NCBI RefSeq assembly: GCF_021155765.1
Contig: NC_060115.1
Coordinates: 6,986,493 to 7,050,492, forward strand
From: Diprion similis
Lineage: Eukaryota; Arthropoda; Insecta; Hymenoptera; Diprionidae
DNA length: 64,000 bases
Direction of reading: 5' to 3'
In this document: one piece after another, positions 40,199 to 56,961 of the stretch
Position numbering within the stretch: position 1 is the stretch's first letter
How the letters are laid out: each line of letters begins with the position of its first letter
Program-made: the position numbers and the translations under genes
The notes under the pieces: model-generated
Database searches by the model: none
Seen by the model: the letters and a program-made list of their open reading frames with translations, nothing else
Told to the model about the DNA's origin: nothing

Positions 40199-42383
40199 AT
40201 GTCATCCGTAAGTTTCCATTTTGTTTAACGTTTCTCCTACATTTCGTTCGAATTTCACGCGCCTTTTACAAACTCACGCACGAAACTTGGTTGCCTTATT
40301 TCTTCCCTCAATTCTTTTTGTCTTATACAATCTCATTGTTGTTATAAATGCAATATAACTCTTCGCTATGACACAAGTATAAGAAAATAATAAGATTTAA
40401 TCTAATTTAATTTGAAGTTTATCTTTTTTTTTACCCCTTACCCGATTTTCTGCAGTTTGGTTATCTGGTGTGTGATATAGACGCCATGGATTCAAATCGT
40501 CAAGTACCGCTAAACCAAGATAATGAAACTCAATGCGATGTCGAATCCTTCGAAATTCGAAATACACCGAAAGATCCGTGCGTGGAATCGGATGACGGTA
40601 AGTAACTGCTGCTCTTTATTATTATACCTGCCTAGGAAACAAGCGAAAGAATGAAATTATTCCTCGCAGTCGTTGAACAGTAATACGTTATATTACACTG
40701 TTACATATCTCCTCATATTAATGAATGATTCGCTGTTTTTTTTCCATTTTTTGCCATCACCGTGTACAGATAGCAAAGAGGATGAGAACGAAGATTGCGA
40801 AAGTTGGAGCAAAAAGCCTCCAATTGAATGGGATAAAGACGATACAAAAAAGTGGCTACTTTCGACGATATTAAAGAAATTGGGTGGACATTACTCCGAC
40901 TGCTGCAGGAGTGAGAAACTTGTTATGCCAGGAGAAGAACTTCTAAAGTTGTCGGAAAATGATTTTATAAATTTCTGCGGAACCAACGGAAGTAGGCTTT
41001 TCGAATTGTTGCCGAAGCAAAGCGTCCCAACGATTCGTCGTAAGTTTTATAGTAGAAACGAAAGTCGAACAAACTCAAAAAGAATGTCTGGGACATTAAT
41101 TTTACGTGAAACAAATCGGTCCGGATGTAAGATATTATTTTTCCGATTTTTACGCAAACAGGTGATAGAAAAAGTACGAAGATCGATGCCCAAGGGTGGA
41201 AGAAAAAACGGGTAGAACGGTGGGAGATGACAGATACAAAAAGTTGGCTCCTTTGGATATCTCATGAATTAAAGATGCTTTTCGAAGAACTTTGCATTGT
41301 TGCCGAAAAATTTTCCATGCCAGGAAATGAACTTCTACAATTGTCGCTACAAGATTTCATCATCCGTGATCCTGTTAATGGGGAAAAGCTTTACGAATCG
41401 TTGCACGAGCAACGCGACGTGATATATAACGGTAATTTGTATATATGTATACATGTGTGTGAAATCATTTGAATTAGAAAACAAGAAAAATGGAATGAGA
41501 AGAAAAATTAAAACCTTTTCAGGAAGTCGATTCCAACAACACCAAGCACCATATTCCGACGACGAAACATCGGTCGACACCACAGGCTCGATTTCAGGTA
41601 ATTAATACGTCAATTAGGCTACAGGAATAATTTACGAAACAAAATAAATTCCGATTCGATAAAGATGAATCTGCTTTCATCGGGATTAAGTTAAGAGAAT
41701 TTTGTTGCCAAAACGATTACGCGTTAATTGTATTTCTCTGTTTGGATTATGCAGATGCAGAATCGGTGAACAGTATAAGTTTGGAAAGAATAAAAACACA
41801 TTCAAAAGGAAAATCTGGCAAGTTGGATAAAATGTTTCGAGTGAGAAAAATGCATAGATAATTGATGTTCTAATCTATTCGATATTTCGACAGACAGGAA
41901 CACCATGTGGGCTTGGGAATTCTTACGGAACTTATTACTCGACCCGAAGTATTGTCCCGAATTTATACGTTGGGAGGACTACGACAATAAAATATTTCGT
42001 TTGATTAAAAATAAAGAAATAGCACAAATGTGGGGCGAACGTCGGGAAAAAAAAGGGCATAAGATGAACTACGACAAATTTAGCCGTGCGTTAAGGTAAA
42101 TTTTGACAATTCATATAACTATATGTATAATTACAATAACTCGTTCCTTCTCTTACACCACAGCAGTATGAATTTTTCTCAAATAAATCGGCGAATACTC
42201 GTAATCGCAATAATCATAAATGATAAATTGTAGTTTATAATTTCACATTTCAGATATCATTATAAAATTGGCACACTTAAATCTGTTTCTAAACGGCGTC
42301 TTACTTATCAATTTGGTCCCACGGCAACCGGATTAGAAACAGACGATCCCAACTTTCAAAGGGCCAACAACCTCAAATATTAG
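40199..42383 (+). CDS. ETS transcription factor with two PNT domains (cluster copy 3)
   Basis: Exons: 40199-40207, 40456-40597, 40770-41039, 41162-41431, 41523-41597, 41755-41817, 41894-42095, 42254-42383, all in phase, about 386 aa. Exons three and four are each exactly 270 nt, same phase, and both encode PNT domains: PPIEWDKDDTKKWLLSTI ... MPGEELLKLSENDFI and RWEMTDTKSWLLWI ... MPGNELLQLSLQDFI. The second is closer to the single PNT of copy 1. The ETS domain follows (WEFLRNLLLDP, IRWEDY, FSRALRYHYK, RRLTYQFG, GLETDDPNF). It has RYHY where most ETS proteins have RYYY. The linker lacks the RPR AT-hook seen in copy 1. Intron six has a GC donor. An alternative start with strong context (GCCATGG) lies in exon two. 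ESE-like by gene structure, divergent in sequence. Confidence 0.85.
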
Positions 42384-43811
42384 ATCTGATGAATTCGTTT
42401 ACAGGGATTTTTTTTTTGTGGAAAAAATCAGGAAGCGAGTAGAAGGAATTACCAGATTCGGAAATCGTATTATAGAAACTAAAAGGGGTGATAATATAAA
42501 CGAAAAAAATAACAAACACGGTGTGCAGTCAATGACGAATCTGTCAAACTTGTTATTGCTCTTCAACTGACAGAACAAATTTACGTAAGGTATTCGATAG
42601 AACAAAGAACATTTGAACAACATCTTTGAGACAAGAAGGAATTTACACAAATCCGTCATAGGAACATTTTTTTGATGCCCTGAATAGTATTTCAATTTGG
42701 TACGCGACAGTCTAATGGATGTAAAAGTAATTGAATCTTCGAAAGTATCGTTTTATTTGCTTTATAATGTATTCGGCTTCTTGAAGTTTATTATACCCAT
42801 ACGTATTATTACGTACAGTTAGAATAATGATTGTCAATTCTACAGAGTGAAGAAGTAAATGCATATAAGCTTACTAACAAGATATTAAACAATCCGATAG
42901 GATTTATAAATATTTCGATTAAAAATTATCTCTAGAGTTTATAAATTATTTTAACGTTAATTATTATAACGTTAAATATACATTGTGATATATTCGACAA
43001 CGTTCTGGTTGTCAAATAAATAACTCTTTTTCCTGTTTTTCATTACGATAGCGGTATTGGATTGAACTTTTATAATTTTCTATAATATGCATTATAATAG
43101 AAGTTTAGAGAATAACAATTACATGTAACTGCGTATGTTTAATTTTATTTTTTTACACTTTTTTACTATAGGTGTACGGTTAATAAAATACATGAAGGCT
43201 TACTACCTTTTTTTTCAATATTTGCGTATAGATAGGCGTGCGTAATTAAGAAATGCTATTTCGTTGCTGATCTAAATTCTCAATATATATATAATGATCA
43301 TTGGATATAGATATCACAGCCGGGCATTAGACGGAGCCTAGAGAGATAAAAGCTATACTCTTGTAAGATTTAGGTCTATGTGATAAAAGTTCGTACCGTT
43401 ATTATTACTATAAAGGATAAAAAAAAAGATTCGCAAAGTGAATTTTGCCCAATAGATAGACGTAAATTTATATTCGAGTTTTACCTACATTATTCGTATA
43501 CGTTTCACTGAATATATTTTATGAAGACTGAGATAATTATAAATAAAATTGAAGCAGTCCAAAGTAAAAGAAAAGAGAAGAAAAAAAAAAATGTGGACAC
43601 GACTTAGCCACTGCGTGTAAAAAATTACGTAACAAATACTCCTGCATTATATCCTTTTTGGATAGAAACCATTTATAAGTAATGCGGACTGCATAAAAGT
43701 TTCTATTGCTAAAACTCACCCTAATAGGAAGTATCTCTTACACCCAAAATTCGATGTGAATTTTCATCAATTTTTTCGAAATTCTACTGGTTACTCAACT
43801 GCGTTGATTTC
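42384..43811. other. Spacer between ETS copy 3 and PRMT3
   Basis: Converging 3' regions, AT-rich, with no coding sequence I can support. Confidence 0.5.
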
Positions 43812-46485
<2,674 letters not shown>

Positions 46486-47579
46486 CGCAAGAGTATATTT
46501 ATTATCTAAAATAAAATTACAGCTCGTAGTGCAGCATAAACTGTTTTGAATTATAGGTTAATTTTGACGAAGCACGCGTGTTGACCCTGGATCAACCTTC
46601 GACTGCAAATACTACCATAGACGTCTAACCGCCTCACACAAAATACGAACCATAGAAATAAAATTTATGGCGACGATGTGCCGAGCAGCGAATAGATTTT
46701 TAATTATCGTAGGAGAGGGATATGCCATAAGCCCCTGGACCGCGGAACAAAACGAACAAATAAGATACAAATATAAGGAATGGCTAAGAAAAGACAGAAA
46801 TGAAGTGTATTGATTCAAAATTCATTTATGCAGAGAGAAACTAAGAAAGCCGACTCTCGCGTTTTTGGTGTTCTCGATTTCGTAGCGCCATGTGACGTGA
46901 AATAGATTTTTAGAACTTATTTGTGACTGGATGGTACGAACGCATATCGGTTATCGATCCGTACGCAACCATATATACTTAGCCGCAAGCAGTAGACGAT
47001 ACAAAGCAAAGTGCCACTGCAGTGGTCGAAACAAAGCAATCGGATTACCCGTTTTCGTCCTTACTCGAATTTGGCCATTCTCACGATAGTTTCACGTAGA
47101 AGATCTGTCCGAATGCGCTCTCCAAAAATCACCTTAACTACTGTCAATTTGATATGATATCAGTATATTCAATACACTAGGTAGCCTATCGTTTCGAGAA
47201 ATTCGAACTTCAGGCGATCGGTAGTATAGAATCTACTACCGGAATATAACCGGAATTGAAATGCTCAATGACCATTGTGTATAATACCCACGGAAAATAC
47301 TAGTAAAGATCTATTTATCCATGGTAGAAAACTGTCTGTACTACTCATGACTTACAGAACTGTATAGCTCATGGTTATTGGTCGCACGTTTGAACTAACC
47401 GCTTGAACGGCTGCAATTAATATTGTTTACACTGCGCTAAAGCCGCACACATATAGTGCGTGCGTATGTGTAATTTAAAATCAGGATTTAAAATTGAGGG
47501 AAACAAGCAGCGAGTGAATTGTTATTGGAGCAAGTGCATTGTTGACCAAATTGCATTGCTGACCAAAAATTCGTCTGCA
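46486..47579. promoter_or_regulatory. Divergent promoter region of PRMT3 and the F-box gene
   Basis: About 1.1 kb between oppositely directed genes. It contains the candidate microprotein ORF at 46667-46813. The rest has no coding signal and is expected to hold the two promoters. Confidence 0.4.
46667..46813 (+). CDS. Possible 48-aa microprotein
   Basis: ATG to TGA ORF of 48 residues beginning MATMCRAANRFLIIVGEGYA and ending KEWLRKDRNEVY. A short hydrophobic patch (FLIIV) precedes a basic, helix-prone tail. Composition resembles small mitochondrial membrane-associated proteins, but I do not recognise it. It is head-to-head with PRMT3, with 180 bp between start codons. It could equally be a chance ORF. 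Comparison with related genomes would settle it. Confidence 0.3.
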   Translation: MATMCRAANRFLIIVGEGYAISPWTAEQNEQIRYKYKEWLRKDRNEVY

Positions 47580-49545
47580 ATGTTTCCCGTCGAGATATTG
47601 GAGATATTCTTCAAATATTCACATGGTACTGACATAATTAATTTTCGCTTCGTATGCAAAACATGGAATAACGTTATCACTCGACTTTCAAGGGTAGGTT
47701 CTATTTACGTAATTAGCTCGAACCCGCATCCAGTTATTGTTATTAATCTATAACTATACGAATTATTGACAAACAATAAATGTATATACTCAATTCTTAG
47801 TTTCATCACTTGATCAAAAGTTGCTTAGCCGATATTTCATACATGTTTCAGGATACAAATATGTGGCAACATAAATGCCAAAATGAAATATCCATTCACC
47901 TTCGTAGATCTATCGCACAAAAACTTTATCCAAACATTAGCTGGAATGACTTTCAAAAGTCAAAAAATAATTTGAAATGGCTATCGATGTACAGGACATG
48001 GATGAAATGGCACAAAATAAACGAATTCAGTGTTTCCACTGAACAATTTGAACCATTTTTTATCCGTCTACCATCAGTTCAAATAACTTGTCTTGCTGTA
48101 TCAGGTACGACTACAATAACAAATATTCAACTAAGAATTCTGATAGGCCTTCTGTATTTTCCTTGATAGCGATTGAATCAAGCCACATGTAAAAAATTTT
48201 ACACCGCATTTGTTAATCAACTATTTTTCTGTACAGAAAGTCTGCTGGCAGTCGGTAGCTCAGAAGGATTCATTGCTTTCTATGACATTGACAGATCCAT
48301 AGTTGAGCCAATTTTTATTGCTGACCAAATGGAACACGTATCAAATGTACAATTTTTACGAGATGGTAGAGAATTACGTTCATTTACGCTATGGATATCT
48401 TTTGTAGTTTTTTATCTTTGTTTTCTATGTTTTGTATGCTTACAGATACACGGATAGCTGCTATCTCTGCTTCTAACATGCACAGAGTAATGTTATGGGA
48501 TATTCTATTAAAAAAAGTGATTTCAGCTCCTAAATATGGGAGATTAATAAGGTAAAATATGTCAAAAGTAAACAGATGAAAAACATCTCGTTAAAAAAAT
48601 TTCTAAAACTATTATGATACTCTTGATTTCTTAGTACTACCCACGGATGTGTTTGGATCACAATGAAAAACAAGCTGATTATCCGGAGCAAGTGTATTGA
48701 AAAATCTTATGATTTCCTTGAACTATATGGCACCATTGTTGCTTTAGTAGCCGATGGTGAAGAGGTGCAGTACTTGCTCAATTCTTAATAGACATTAAAA
48801 AGAAACTGAATGTTTGACCGAAAAATGTTTGGCTGAACCTACTTATTCAATATTGACCAAAAAATTGAATGTAGTTTTTCCTTTTTGCGTCAGGCCTTTC
48901 TTTGGACTGATTTGGGTTACAACTATAAAGTAAACAGAAATGATGCTCCGTACATGGAGGAGGAGTACGTCGAACCTCCTGCAGATAGAGTATTAAAATA
49001 CTATGTGTTCAGACCTTGGACTGCCATGTGTATTACAAGTAAACAATTTTCACTCTAAAAAGATTTATGCCTATACCGTTCATTTCGTGTTGCATAAAAT
49101 TCATATTTTAATCTTACATTGTCCCTTTTTACCTTTAGTGAACGGTTTTTTGGGGATCTCTGTAAACAGTCAGCCCTGGGTAATGTACGAAATTCTATCA
49201 AAGCTTCATGGAACACCAACTGCATTACTTTTCTATGCCGATGTACTGGTTCTAGGATTAGACTCTGGTATGTACAAAATTTAAAAAAAAGTGATAAATT
49301 TTTGCAATGGAATTCACAGTTTTACATGATGTGAATTTAAACTTGCAGGTTCTGTTCACATGTACTACGTCAATAATGCAGAGTCACTAACTACTTGGGA
49401 CTTTCGTTCTAAGAACTGCAAATCAATTGTAGTCGCTAATCAAGCTATAATTGCGTTAGATATAATGGATCAGCTTGACAAGCAATATTTAATCGCCGCC
49501 ACTACTGAGAAAGTAAACATACTACAACTATGTGATCTGAGCTAA
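47580..49545 (+). CDS. F-box protein with WD40-like repeats
   Basis: Likely substrate adaptor of an SCF ubiquitin ligase. Eight exons: 47580-47693, 47852-48104, 48237-48365, 48446-48551, 48635-48764, 48894-49038, 49139-49267, 49349-49545, about 400 aa. The F-box is at the start (FPVEILEIFFKYSHGTDIINFRFVCKTWNNVI). The rest has beta-propeller-like blocks: LLAVGSSEGFIAFYDID, RIAAISASNMHRVMLWDI, VLVLGLDSGSVHMYYV and LIAATTEKVNILQLCD. The chosen ATG puts the F-box at the very N-terminus. The frame is open upstream to an ATG at 47466, which would add 38 residues. I do not recognise a specific orthologue. It ends 370 bp before the convergent PFAS stop codon. Confidence 0.8.
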
Positions 49546-49914
49546 TTACCTGTGATATTCACCTGGAAATGTGATTAAACTCCATCATTTAATCAACCGA
49601 CATACTATATTTATGGAATTCACAAACTTATTATTAACTGAAAGTTAGTCAATAGATTATCTATTTTATACTCATTATACTATGTATTCATATGTCATTT
49701 ATCAGCAGTTTTTTAAAGTAAAGATGAATTAATATATATATTTTTATTAAACTGCCAGCATTCGTTAACCGTTTCATTGCGACTTGTTAAGTTGGACGAA
49801 AAAGAAATCATCTACTCGAGTCTGCATGACGAAAATTTGCTCTGCAAACAGCCTTATCAATAATATACACAGATCTTACTTCTCTAATTGTAAGATAACA
49901 TAGTTAGTATTAAT

Positions 49915-52900
49915 TTAGACTGATTGACACCAAGCATAGGCATTTTGAAAAATACGTCCCCACGGTGATTGCTTCTGCATCCAAGAGACTGGGGCCCATG
50001 GCCACTGCCACATTTGAGTGCACCTCTCTGGATGAGGCATCATAGCTAAATGCCTTCCATTGAGCGAACAAACACCAGCTACTCCCTCTGCGAAATTAGT
50101 TAAAGTAAATTTATGCTGTTGAGGGAAGACTGGATTTTTCAATCAATGAAAGTATAAGTTATTCAGTCTTTAAATCTTACCAATACTGCCATTCGGATTT
50201 TGCGGATATTGTTCAGTTGGGATACCTTGATCATCCGTGTACCTGATAGCTACACATTTCAGTTCCTTTAATTTCCTGAAAATTTTCTGATTTCGGAATG
50301 TGAACCTTCCCTCGCCGTGAGCTACCCAAACCCCAAACACACTGCCTTCCATTCCTTGTAACATGATAGATGGAGAATTTTCAATTTTTACAGTACTCCA
50401 TCGGCACTCAAACCTTTCAGAATTATTGTGATCCAATACAACGTCTGGGATTCCATCATCTATAACCAGGTTTAAATTGCAATCATTGATATAACGTTCA
50501 CGCGGCGTTCGTAAAGTTATACTACGCGTGTTTATACTATACTTACTATTTTCTAGACAGCCTATCCATCCTAGTAAGCTCATTAGTTGACATCCATTGC
50601 ATACACCCAAACTGAAAGTATTTTCGCGCTCAACAAATTTTTGTAGTTGTGTCTTTAGAGTGGGATGGAACAAAAGGCTTGCTGCCCACCCTTTAGCTGA
50701 CCCAAGTACGTCTGCAAAGTGTACAAGAAATTATGGAATATCCTGATGAGGAAAAAAAGTCATGTTTTATTCTGTTCTTCAAACTCACCAGCATAACTGA
50801 AACCACCCGGGAATATGACACCTCTGAATGTGTCCAGTGTTAGCTGATTATTCAAAAGATCTTGCATGACCACATCCCAAACTTCGAAGCCAGCTTGTAT
50901 TAGAGACGCAGACATTTCTCGGTCCCCGTTTGAGCCCTCTTCGCGTATCACAGCAACTTTGAACGGAGCTGTTAAAATTCAAATTACTTGTGAGATTGAT
51001 TCAAGGATACAAGAGTGTCATTGTGAAACCGTGTACTTACATGCTATATGCTTTTGAGTGATAATTGGACTAACTGCAGGGTCGAATGTGAGTTTGTAAG
51101 CCGGTGAACTCCTCGTCGAAAGTTTGAGGAATTCTTCTTCAGCACAAGCTATGTTGGCTTGTCGTAGTTCCAATCGGTAACTTGTTTCCTCCCAAATCTT
51201 CATGAGAGGAAATACCGAAGAATTGAGTACAATTTTATCGTTGACTGATACAGACACCTGAAAAATATTTCAAAAGAAAGTTTACAACACTGACTAGGTG
51301 TAAAATAATCTTAGGTAACTTGTTGTGTTATATACGTACCTTTGATCGCAGGCCGAAACTCTTTGAGTTTCCGATAATATAAGCTGGAACATTATCGCGT
51401 TTAAAAACTTTCATAACATAATCAACATTTATGGGATCAACTTCCAAAATCCAGCCCAGCTCTTCAGAAAACAGAACATCAATCGGGGAGCCTGATTTGT
51501 GGTTGATATTTACGTCTATGCCAGATATTCCAGCGAAACTCATCTCCAATAAACACGTAATTAAACCACCATCACTTACATCATGCCCTGACATGAGCTT
51601 GCGATCTGAAAAAAATTTTACTTAAATTTTGCAAAGTCGATTCACTAATTAAAATGTGTTAGCATCCTACTATCACCGAATGAGAAACACTTGAATATTC
51701 GAAAAATCACGGATGATTCCACTTTCTCGTACCTCTTATTAAATTCTGTATGGCATTGAATGCATTCTTGAAAGTTACCGCATCTTCGAAATCTGGGCAG
51801 TTGTTACCAATTTGTTTGTAAACTTGAGCCAGAGCTGTGCCGCCTATACGGCTCTTTCCAGCGGATAAATCCACAAAAACGAGAGCTCCGTTTATTTTAA
51901 TGGATGGACCCTTCAAGTCAGGAGTAATAACCTGTGAACGAAAAGCAAGAATTGTCCAACAATAAACGCAATAAATAAATCAATGAGCTTCGGAAAAGAC
52001 AACGAAACTACCTAAATATTATGAAAAAAACTTGTCTGACCTGTCTTATGTCAGGACATGGTGCATAGGATGAAACAACTAGTGTTCCTGGTGCCTTGAC
52101 TACGTCTTTTCCAATTCGCGCAGCCATGCTCAGAGAATCTTTACCCCCATCAACAGCTATCCCCAATTCCTTCATTACAGAGCACATAGCAACACAGGCT
52201 TCATATAGCGCTGCACCTTCGCCTGGCAACTTGGCAGCCCACATCCAATTACCACTGCATTTAACATCCTGTAAGAGAAATCACAAGTCAAAACCTGTAT
52301 TGTTTGATTTCTAAATTTTTACGACTCGTGGAATTACAAATCTCTAGTCAGAAACTTACTGCAAGTTCTGATATTCGAGCAAATACAAGATTCGTCAGAG
52401 ATTCTGCGACTGTCATTCTTGCACCAGCAGCCGCATCAACAAGGCCTTTTATCGGCTGTTCTCCTATGGCAGTTGCGGAGCCGACCTGAAATCAGTAGGA
52501 AAACGTGTCATAGCTAAAATTTCATATGTATATACAGACACACGCACGCATGCACACACACACAAAATATGCATCCATTATTTATATGAATTGAATCACT
52601 TCCTATACGTACTGTGGAAAAATGTGAAAGTGCTGTAACAGCTACATCAGCTAGAGGAGTGTGAAGCGGACCTACGCACTGCTGTTGTGCAATCAAACCT
52701 GTTACGCAACGATCAACTTTATTGGTCAAGTAACGTTTACTTGCAACGGATGGTAATCTTAAGACTCGATCCAATGCAGCTTCGACACTCAAGCCAACAG
52801 GTAGAGTGATTGGGATAGAAGTTACTTGGTGTTTGTCAAGATTGAACATCTGAAGATATACAAATATTTGTAACAAATTAATATTTTTTTGGGATTAACA

Positions 52901-55568
52901 AGTCAACCAGGCAAAATGAACAATGTTCTCATTGGAGAACAAGTATGCATTTTACATATATACCTTCTTCGGCATTTTGCCCAAGACAAGCTCGAGTTCC
53001 AGATCCACAGGATGCCTAACATTTGTGGTTGCCTCTCCATTGAGATATTTAGATGCATCACAGTCATCTTCCTCTGATAGTACTATTTTTCCATTTCCAG
53101 TAACTGTGCCAACAAAATTAATCGGACACCGTTCACGTATCGCGATTTTTTCCAACAAACTAACATGTTCTGGTTTGCATAATATAGCATCATTTTCCTG
53201 ATACTCTGCACCCCATAATTCAAGAGTACTTATGCTGGGATCTCCTAGCTCAAATTTTTTAGTAAATATTACAGCGCCTGCTGGCTCTACCAATTCCTTC
53301 AATACATTTCCTGCAAAGCGGTATTTTATGTCAAATTTTTGTTGCAGTGTGAGAGCTAAATTCATTCAGTGAAATTCTTACTAACCGTTTCCTCCAGCTC
53401 CTTGATCGTGTATGCTCAATATTGGATTGTCGTTTCCCATTTCCATACAAGCCCTCACAAGGCGATTAAGTTTTTGCTCCATCTCTGCATCTCCTCTTTG
53501 TACTGCACCGAAGTCCAATTCTGACTTGTTGTCTCCCTGGACCTGTTTAAAAAATATTTTCAATATCAGTGAACCCATATATCTCATGATATTTGTAATG
53601 CCAAACTGATTTCTTCGGACGATTATATACACTAATCAGAATATACCTCAACCGAGCTTGCGGCTCCACCTCCAACACCAATTCTGTATACTGGGCCTCC
53701 AATTTTAATAACTTGCATTCCTGGAAGAAAGTTCCACGTTTATTGATTAAATAAAGTAAGTCACTGGTGATGCTAGATTTTTGACACAAACTGGTCTGAG
53801 AATAAATTAGATGTTTTAATGAATTTACCTTTTGCAGCTGGTAATTTCTCCGTCATGTTTGCTTCCATAGATCCCAACCCGCCACTGAACATGATAGGCT
53901 TAATCCATTCTCGACGACCACCCTCAGCCTCAACTAGCCCAAATGACCGGGCAAACCCAGATATTACTGGTTCTCCAAATTTATTACCATAATCAGAAGC
54001 GCCGTTACTAGCCTCTATTATAATTTCCAATGGGTGAGCAAAATTCGCAGGATACAAAACATTCTTTTCTTCCCAAGGCAAATCATAGCCTATGAAAATA
54101 CACAAATTTCATAGCTAATTAAAATCAACTCCCTCAGAACAATATTAATTTAGTTTGATTCAATTGAAATGATATCCAGCAATTTACCTGGAATGTGAAG
54201 ATTTCCAACACAATATCCTGCAGTACCCGCAATGTAATAGCCGCCTCTCCCGACACCTTGAATATCCCGTAAACGTCCTCCAGTACCAGTTGTGGCCCCG
54301 CTGTAATTTACATGTATATAAGCTTGCTTTTTTATTCAAGTATGAAATAAAGTCTTTACCTAAATGGAGCAACGCCAGTTGGAAAATTATGTGTTTCGGC
54401 AGTGAATATTATATGCTGATTAACATCATCAACACGGAAGTGGCTAGCCTCATGGGTTTTATCAGGGCGAAGAGTACGTAAGTTGAAACCCTTGATTGCG
54501 CTACTATTATCACTGAATTTGATGACGTTATTTGAGTTTGAGTAATTCTGCGTGTCGATAATCATGTCGATCAGAGACTCTTTCTTCATTTCACCATCCA
54601 CCACCATTTCGCCTTTGAAAAACCAATGGCGACTGTGCTCACTGTTAGATTGTGCAAGGTCGAAGCACTCTACGCTTGTTGGATTACGTTTCAACTTAGA
54701 ACCAAACAGATCTGCATAGAAATCCAAATCCCAGTCGTCAAAAGCCAGACCTGATGATGAAAAAACAAATTTAAAATGTAGGCAGCAAAGTTTTAAGTAA
54801 GATGTTCTAGTTTGTCTCATCAAAATTTGCCTGTCTATCTTACCCAGCTCTGAGTTCACATCCTCCAAGGCTTTTCTCCCGTACTTGAGAATGTCAACCT
54901 CATACCAGCCTTTTGGCTTAATACCGTGATCAAATGTTTCTATTGGTTCCAGGTACCTACACTCAGTCATTTTATCGTGCATCGCATCAACTATCTGATT
55001 GGAAGAAACAGTAATTAAGAAGTCGATATGGAATAACAATTCGATAGGACAATTAATTTCATATACGTACTGCAGATACTGTTTCTTCATTTAGCATTGA
55101 TTTAAGCTTAACGAGATATCTCGTCGAAACTTCTAATCTTCTCACTTTGTTCAGCTGAACAGATTTGCATATCGATACAGCATTGCTCGAAAACGCAGTC
55201 GAGAAGTTCAACCTAAATTTTTTGTAAAACACATTCAAGTCACCAACATTTCATGCACATTTTACTGAGAATTCAAATGATGAGACTATAAACTGTACAA
55301 ACCTAGGGCCAATTTCTATAAGCAGGGTCTGAGGATCCTGGATCAAGGTGGAAGTACTCCATAGGTTATCTGGCCAAAAAGGAGAGCCCAAGATCCATTT
55401 TAATCTGGAAATCTCATCTTGGGTAAGCTCCTGGGTAAGTTCAATGTTGTAGCAGGTTTCAGTTTCCAAGTCATTAACGGAACTTGAAATTTCTCTCAGG
55501 GTGTTCAGTTTGTTGTTTCGTTGCCCCGACTGAAGGCCGGGAATTTTGTAGAATCTCAGTATCGCCAT
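49915..55568 (-). CDS. Pfas: Phosphoribosylformylglycinamidine synthase (FGAM synthase)
   Basis: Fourth step of de novo purine synthesis: FGAR + glutamine + ATP to FGAM. Cytosolic single-chain enzyme; ade2 in flies. Eighteen exons (high ends 55568, 55212, 54994, 54750, 54300, 54089, 53720, 53542, 53310, 52849, 52485, 52268, 51931, 51605, 51257, 50968, 50711, 50087) join in phase to about 1352 aa, normal for the family. Landmarks: FDLAQSNSEHSRHWFFKGEM and FTAETHNFPTGVAPF (N-terminal synthase half), SGGLGSMEAN, SIHDQGAGGNGNVLKEL, then MSGHDVSDGGL. The C-terminal glutamine amidotransferase domain has FPGGFSYADVLGSAKGW, the nucleophile cysteine in LGVCNGCQL, HGEGRF and MPHPERC. Nothing appears broken. 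Start is ATG at 55568, preceded by a short 5' UTR. Confidence 0.96.
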
Positions 55569-56961
55569 GTCTTTAATTTACGACTATGAAAACAGACGTG
55601 AAAAATAAATATGATCAAAAGCTTTGTATGTAAGTTTAAACAATGATCTGTAGCACTCAGAGACAGTTAAATCTTTACTGACGTTAAACTTGAATAATCT
55701 AAGACCCCCTGGGGTGAACTGTGCAATAGCACATGGGTCATCGCGTGTCATCGTGGTAATCCTTATCTGTTTAGACTTGTGAATTATAACAAATAACAGA
55801 TATGACGCAGTGTTGATGTCAGAGTAGAAGAGTTATGAATGTTTATTTGTGCTCTTTTAAAGTGACGTAATCAAAATAGATACAATAGAGATGGGCATAA
55901 TACTTTTACACCTAGATGTTATTATCCAAAATTGAATCTGCTGGAAGAATATTGTTTCGTACATGAGCACAGATTGAGATGAAAATAGTTTCATCACAGA
56001 GCCGAGAAGTGATAACATTTTGCCTGACTATGAAAGACAATTTCACTAGTTATTAAAACTCGGCAAATATTATAATAATTTTTTCGAATATACCAGCATT
56101 GGATTTGAATAACATCATTAGGTTTCCGAGTATTTCAGAGTTTCTCAGAAATTAAGAAACCAACTGTTAAATGTACCCCAAATTAATCCCGAATTTCAGA
56201 GACAAACGGACGGCGCAACAGGTGACATGAACAGGTGTTTGTCGACGCACGTGGCCGCCACGTGGTTATCATTGCAATTATGCAACGAAATCGGCGTCTG
56301 TTAATAATTATTAGAATTGGCGATACGAAACTGTTTGTACTGAAATACGGCGATTAAATTACTCGACAATTTGTCTTCATACTTATCACCGATTTGCAAC
56401 TAAAGCAGCGTTACAGTACAAACGGTACAAACATTTTCACGCATGAACGCATATAGATGCATCTGCATTGAAACTAAATGCTGTTCCAAAGGCTTACGCT
56501 ATTTATTCTTATTATCTTCGTATTTTGCGATACTCTGTATCCTTTACAAACACCATTCAACTCACGGCAACTACTCAGCTCGTCAAATTCAGATTGATGA
56601 GAGGCGATAATGCGGGCACACACCAGATCATCGATATAACCTAAAATTTTTCATTCCTGCAGACTGGACAGGAAGTGTTGTGTTGAATTACAGTGAGAGA
56701 CCTAGTCCTAGACTATCACCGTAAATTGCTATAAATCTATAAAGCACTGTTTAGGAATAGACAGTATTTAAAATAAGAAATGATTATAAATGAATAAAGT
56801 AATAATATAATTGTATTCGTATATTAAAAATATTGTTGCCATGTTGTCGTGTTTCTATCCATGCGTCTCTTTTTTATTGTACAGTAGAGTATCATCAACC
56901 ATTTATATACTATTTAGATATAGCGTATGAAATTAGGAATATGCATGCCGTATCAGAATAA
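55569..56961. other. Spacer between PFAS and MED25
   Basis: PFAS promoter and 3' region of MED25, both on the minus strand. No other coding signal seen. Confidence 0.5.

Noticed and set aside
46612-46818. 68-aa minus-strand ORF
   Set aside because: Low-complexity serine/leucine start and no start context. The plus-strand ORF here looks more protein-like.
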